Program-made: the position numbers and the translations under genes
The notes under the pieces: model-generated
What the model was told of the DNA's origin: nothing
Databases searched by the model: none
Seen by the model: the letters and a program-made list of their open reading frames with translations, nothing else
Shown: positions 58,100 through 64,000 of the stretch, piece after piece
Position numbering within the stretch: position 1 is the first letter of the stretch
Layout: each line of letters begins with the position of its first letter
Origin: Aquanectria penicillioides
Taxonomy: Eukaryota; Ascomycota; Sordariomycetes; Hypocreales; Nectriaceae
Direction of reading: 5' to 3'
Length of the DNA stretch: 64,000 bases
Assembly: GCA_003415625.1 (NCBI GenBank)
Contig: PYIU01000008.1
Location: 3,596,001 to 3,660,000 of the forward strand

Positions 58100-61000
58100 A
58101 AGTAAGATTAGCTAACTTAAAAAGGAATTTTTCCCCTCTTAAGACTAAACTGCAACTAATAAGCTACAACTAGCGGATCTAGCTACAATCTAAAGGTTCT
58201 AAACCTTCTTACTATAAAATCCAACTTATACTATAAAAGGAGTTACCTTAATAGATTCTCCTATTTTTAATAAATTGAAGGATCTATTCTATTAAATATA
58301 TAATAATAATAGCAAACTATAAAACACTAGTTAGCCCTAAAAAGAAGCTTTTTCTATTTATTAGAATATTATTAATTAATATATAGTTATATCCACTTAA
58401 AAAACAGTTAAAAGCATTATCTTAAATGCTAAAACAATAGAACTAATACTAGAAAAGCGCTTAAAGGCACAATACTTAAGCTCCTTAAAGGACTTTAACT
58501 GCAATTAAGAATCTATAGCTAGTTAAAAAGAATCTATTAAAAAAAAGGCAGTAACCTTTAATACCTTTAATTAAAGACTTTTAATAAAGAAAGGGAAGGA
58601 ACTAATAGATAATTTACTATTTCCATAAAGATTATTGCAGGACCTATTTTAATAAAAGAAGGGGGATTTAATAGACCCTAAAGAATTAAAGGGTTTATTA
58701 AGTAAAGGCTAAATATTAACCTTAATTTTATTAAACCTAATGCTAATAGGGATAAATTCTATTAGCAGCTAGAAAACCTTTAGTTTAGGGGAATTATTAA
58801 GATCTTTTAATACTATTAAATAAAGTATAGAACTTAACCCTTTAGTAATAATAATGCAAGCAATTTACTAGCAATTAAAAAGAGTAAAACTATTAAATTA
58901 GGCACTATTTATAGAGAAAGTTACTACTGCCTTAATAAATCCTGCATTTTAGGCTTAAGTTTAGCCGCTAAGGGCAAGTACCCTAGCAATAGTTTAGAAT
59001 TACTATATTAGGCCTTTAGTTTTGCCTATTAAAGAGCCTTTACTAATTAAATAGGGTTAGGAATTAAAGATCTATAACTAAAGCTAGCCTTATAACTTGC
59101 AATACTTAAGGCATAAAAATAGAGGCATATTAAGCTATATAAATAGTTTTCTATATTAATTACCCTTAGAACTAATAATATTAAAACTGCCTTAATAGAA
59201 TATAAAAGCGCTTAATTAAGTACTAACTTTTGCATTAAAGTCTTATAAAGGTAATATTCAATTTTAAGATATAGGCCTCTTTTAGCCTAATGCAAAAGAA
59301 AGGGATACTAGTAATAAAGGTATATTTTATAATAAAAAATAGATTATTTTTAGCAATATTAAACTATAGATTAATGCACTTAAATTTTATTAAATAAATG
59401 CCAATTTTAATATTTAGGAATATATCTATATAAATCTATAGAGTTTATTTTATAGATTTACACTTATTTAATATTACTATTAATTAAACTAAAATAAAAG
59501 AAAAGAGCTATAGAAACAATCAATTAATATACTATATATATACCTCTATAAAGAATTTAAGATAAAGCTAAATAATGCAATAAAGTGGCTAAAATTAGCT
59601 AAATATATTAAGACTAATATTATAAAAGATGTTTCTATATAAGCATTTACTATAAAAATCTTTATAAAAGAGTAGGCTTTTAGCTATATAGCTAATATTT
59701 AGCTCCTTTTTGTAGTCTATATAAGACTGGATCTAAAGCTAAAAGTGCTTTATTTAGTACTAATAGTGCAGAATATAAAATCCTTATTCTTAAGGGCAAT
59801 TAATAAGAAGTAATATTAGCTTAAAGATAAGCTTTAAGCTGCACTTTAGGGGGTTAATAGACCTAGCATAAAGAAGGTATTTATTGCTAATAAAAGCAAT
59901 AGATCTAATAATACAATTAAAAATAAAGAAGTGCATTAAGAATACTAAAATAGGGGAAACTATTCTAATAAATAGTATTAAACTATACCTTTAAAGCGCT
60001 TTAGTAATTAAAAAACTTAATATAGAAACTTAACCCTAAAGAAGCCTAAAATGGATTAATAGAAGATAAAACCTTAATGGAATAATTAATTATATAAATA
60101 ATAAAGAAATAATAACTATAATATATATATACTTACTTAAAAGTAAAATAGTAGGAATTAACTGCCTTTATAAAGATTTAGTTAATATTAATATTAAAAG
60201 GGAGCCTTAAATAATAAAGCCAATCTTTTAAAGGTTTAGCTATACTATAATAATAAAGGATTCTATTAAAGATATTAAGAACTATTAAATAGTAAATATA
60301 TACTAATAGAAGAAGGGGATAATTTTAATAAGTTATTAAAAGGTTTTTTTACTAAAAAGAATAATAATAATTTAGCTTTTATAGAAGTCTATTATATAAG
60401 TAAAGAAAGAATAAAAGATATAAACTTTATATTAAAAATAGGCTAAGTTATTAAAGCTATAGATAGGCCTAACTTTTATTAATATTTAAAAAAAAAAGTA
60501 AATATTTACCTTAAGCTATTAATTAAGTTTAATAATAAAGGCAATTTCTACAATATTTATATTAATATTAAAACTTTAATAGTTTTAGTTAATAAGGAAT
60601 AGTTAAAAGCCTATATAATAAAAGTAATATAAAAGTAATAAGCCCTAAAGAGAGTAAATAGAATTAGCGCTAATATAGAAATCCTAAAATTAGCTACCTT
60701 TAACTTCTATATATTTAGAATTGCTAAAAATAAAAAAGTATTTATATATTTTATAGTAATTATAGATATTATAAAATAATTAAGACCTAAAATACTAATA
60801 GAAATAAACTTTCTATTTAAGTATAAAGCTAAAGTTAATTTTATTAACTTTAGTATTACATTTTACTTAGCCTATAATATAATCTTTAGGGCAGAAGTAT
60901 TTTAGATATATTAAAAGAACTTTATTAAAGCAATAATTAGTGCAAGTATAATAGTAATTGCACTAAAGGAGACTGCTTTTATTTAAGCTAATTAAAAGAA

Positions 61001-64000
61001 CTTCCTTAACTTTAAAGATGCCTAAAGAAATCTAAAGGCCTATTACTTTTAATCCTTCTATAGCGCTATTTCTAATACTATAGTAAATAAAACTACTCTA
61101 AGACTAGTCTAAATTTATAATGCTAGTAATAAAAAGCTAGTTATAAAATAGTAATAATAAATAAAATAAATTGCTAATTATAATAAAAAGGAAAAAGCTA
61201 ACTATATTAAAATAAATAAAAGTATCTTTAGCCTATAGAAAAAGGAATTCAACTCTATAAAAGAATTTCTAGCTACTGCAAAAAAGGACAACCTATTAAA
61301 AGAAAATAAAGGATTCAATCTATCTAAGGTTAATACTAGCACTTTAAGCTATAGGATTTTTAGACCTAAAGATATCCTTAACATTAAGAATAAATATAGA
61401 GTATATATAGCCTATTTAAATTAAATAGTAGCAAAAAGGATCTATAATATAATAGATAGATATAATATTTATAGGGATAAAGGGATTATCCTTATGCCTA
61501 AGGAAATAAAGATATAGATAGACCTAATAAATAGATAGTAGAACTAAAAACATACAGTTAGGAAATACCTATTAGGCGCTAAAGATTGTGCCTTACTAAA
61601 CAAAAAATACAATAAGCTATAAGCAAAAGGCAAAATAGAACTAATAGATCAATTAGCCCTAATAGTATGCCTTACTTTTATTATTTAAAGGGTAGTAAAT
61701 AGCAAAAAAAAAGGGAGAGTTATAATTAATCTATAATTATTTAATTAATTAGCTATACCTAATGCCTACTCTTTACTTAATTAATTTAATATTATAGCTA
61801 ATATAAGGGGCAAGAAATTTTACTTTATAATAGATAGATTAGGGTTTTTTTACTAGCTGCCTATTTTAAGCGCCTATAAAAACTATATAGTTATTATATT
61901 TAATAGGGGACTTAAGGTTTTTAATATTGCATTAATAGAATTTAAGAATATATTAGCATTTATATAGAGATTTATAGACTGACTTTTTAAGGAATATAAA
62001 CACTTTATGCAAGCCTATATTAACAATATAATTATCTTTTTTAATACCCTAAATAACTATTTAAAGCATTTAGAAATTGTTTTAAGGTTAATATAAAATA
62101 ATAGGCTGTAAATTGCAATAAAGAAATCCTTCTTTAAATACCCTATAGTATAGCTATTAGGTTTTATTATTAATAGTAAAGAAATCTATAAAATAAGCAA
62201 TAGATTAAAGGCATTTGCAAAAATAACCTTTCTAAAGAATCTATTAGCACTTAAAACCTTTATTAAAATAGTAGAATATTTATAGTAAGGGATTCTATAG
62301 TATAATATTTAAATCCAACCTCTATAAATATAAAAAACAGCAATATTGCAGTAAGCTAAAGAGCAGCAATTAATTTTAATTAAGCTATTAAAACTAGCTT
62401 AAAAGAAGAAAGCAATAATTTAAACATTTAAACCAATAAAAAAAGAATTAAAAGCATTCTAAAACCTAAAAACCTTCTTAAGAATGCAATTCTTTCTCTA
62501 TTATTATAATTTAATAAAGCCTTTATTTTTTAAGCTAAATGCATATAAGAACAGATTTAAATTATATATCTTTTAGCTCTATAGAAATTAAAATAAAATT
62601 AGCATTTTAAGCAAAAATATCCTAGCTACTTAATTAAAACTAATACTATTCCTTTTAAGATTAACTTCCTTAATAGAATAGGGCTATAGTTCCATTAAGG
62701 CAAAAATAGCAATAATTGCCTAAACTATTAAAAAGCTACAAAAAATAGTTTAATCTAACTGCAATCCAATTAATATTATAATAGACTATACTGCTATAGA
62801 AAGGATTATAATGCACACTTCCTTTAATACAATAGACCTTAATAAAGCTAACCTAAAGCTTGCTAAGATCTTTAATTATCTCTTTAAATTTAATCTAAAA
62901 ATATTCTATATTCCTAAAACCCTTAATATAGTTTTAAATACTCTTTTAAAACTACTAATAGAGAAACCACTCTATCAACAAGCTATAGATAGCCATTTCA
63001 ACAAGCTAAATACTAAAGCCAATATAGCAAAAGCCAAAATAATTAAAATTGCAATATTACTTAAATTCCATAAGGAAATGCTTAAAGAATATAGTAAGGA
63101 CCTAAAACTTAATAGGATCTATACCTATATCTAAGAGATTCAATAGAATAATGCTTAAAACCTATAGAAAAAGTAGTATATAAACCTATTCTACCTATAG
63201 AAGCTAGCGGAAGATAGATTGCTCTATTATATAGATTATAAAGGGTAAAAGAGACTTTACATTTCTAAACTAATAGTTAAAACTATCCTTATAACTATTT
63301 ATAATAACTTATAGTATACTAAAATCTTTAAGATTTTATATAAATTAAGCTATATCTATTTCTATAGAATAAATAAGATAGTAAGGAAGTTTATTGTATA
63401 CTGCCTAATATATAAGGAGAATTTAATAGATAGAAAACCGCTAATAGATAAACTAAAGTTAATTCCTATAGTTCTATAACTATTTTATATTATTGCATTA
63501 AACTTTATAACTAACCTTCCTAAAGTTATATCTATAGGTATAGTATAGGCAATCCTAAACTATAATAAGCTAGATTAGCTATACCTAATAAACTATTTAT
63601 TTTTAAAGAAAACTATTCTTATATTAAAGCATTTAATATATACTATATAAAACTAAATATTTATTTTACTAAAGGCATTATTTCTATATAATTAAGGAAT
63701 ACCTATATATATTCTTAGCAATTAAAACCTAAAGTTTATAAGTAGTATATAGAGAGCTATATTAGCCTTTTTTAATGTAAGGATCCTTATATCTACTATA
63801 TATTACTTTTAAACTAATAGTATATTTAAAAGAAAGAACTAAATAGTAGAAATTGCAATATAGTATTATACTACTATAAAGCTAAATACACCCTAAATAT
63901 AGGCGCTTTTAGCAATTTAGTATAACCTAAATAATACAATTGCCTTAGCTATAGATTGCTTATTAAATAAACTACTATATAGTTTTAAACTAAAAATAGT
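58100..64000 (+). mobile_element. RIP-degraded Ty3/gypsy-type LTR retrotransposon remnant
   Basis: The plus strand keeps a readable gypsy pol order. A protease-like region lies around 60700-60900. Reverse transcriptase runs around 61550-62200, with the catalytic box altered to YINNI at 62016-62030. RNase H covers about 62500-62970; its end is inside the longest surviving open frame (62811-63134), which reads DLNKANLKLAKIF and ends in a TLNIVLNTLLKL segment typical of gypsy RNase H. Integrase-like text continues past 63480 (FITNLPKVISIG). Stops are dense throughout, so none of these frames is a gene. The element probably runs past the window end. LTRs were not defined. Confidence 0.72.

Noticed and set aside
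62811..63134. The longest open frame in the AT-rich block, considered as a gene
   Set aside because: Its translation matches the RNase H end and following spacer of a gypsy pol, and the same frame is full of stops on either side. It is a surviving piece of a dead element.

Overview
The window is nuclear DNA of a filamentous ascomycete. Genes are split by many short introns of about 45-70 nt with GTRNGT donors and CTRAC/CTGAC branch sites. There are several Zn2Cys6 regulators, a HET-domain gene, a LaeA-like methyltransferase and a fungal non-reducing polyketide synthase. The last 10 kb is AT-rich with C:G to T:A damage typical of repeat-induced point mutation (RIP). A member of the Sordariomycetes, possibly Hypocreales, fits; this placement is inferred from gene content only.

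Region 1 (1-16 kb) is a polyketide locus. A 2599-residue NR-PKS (SAT-KS-AT-PT-ACP-ACP-CMeT-esterase) is encoded on the minus strand, with an intact microsomal-type epoxide hydrolase about 2 kb upstream. A decayed cutinase-factor-like Zn2Cys6 regulator lies beyond its 3' end. Region 2 (16-22 kb) holds broken genes (an ankyrin fragment and a HET-domain pseudogene) next to an intact DHA1 drug-type MFS transporter.

Region 3 (22-35 kb) looks like a catabolic or detoxification cluster: an SDR, a polysaccharide-deacetylase/cyclic-imidase-like hydrolase, a 3-hydroxyacyl-CoA-dehydrogenase-like enzyme, a Zn2Cys6 regulator, a Dal5-type permease, a C45-family acyltransferase/amidohydrolase and a second anion:cation symporter. 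Six copies of the palindrome CGGATCCG lie in pairs, one pair upstream of each of three genes here (dehydrogenase, regulator, permease), and I found none elsewhere. This suggests a self-regulated regulon run by the regulator in the middle.

Region 4 (35.9-53 kb) starts with a 1260-residue regulator with two complete Zn2Cys6 clusters, each followed by its own fungal transcription-factor domain. It then carries an SDR, a small membrane protein, a conserved hypothetical gene, a fungal-TF-domain gene, a DHA2 MFS transporter, a SAM methyltransferase and a GC-rich F-box gene.

Region 5 (about 53.9-64 kb) has no live genes. It holds the RIP-degraded remains of a Ty1/copia-type retrotransposon on the minus strand and a Ty3/gypsy-type retrotransposon on the plus strand, both full of stop codons.
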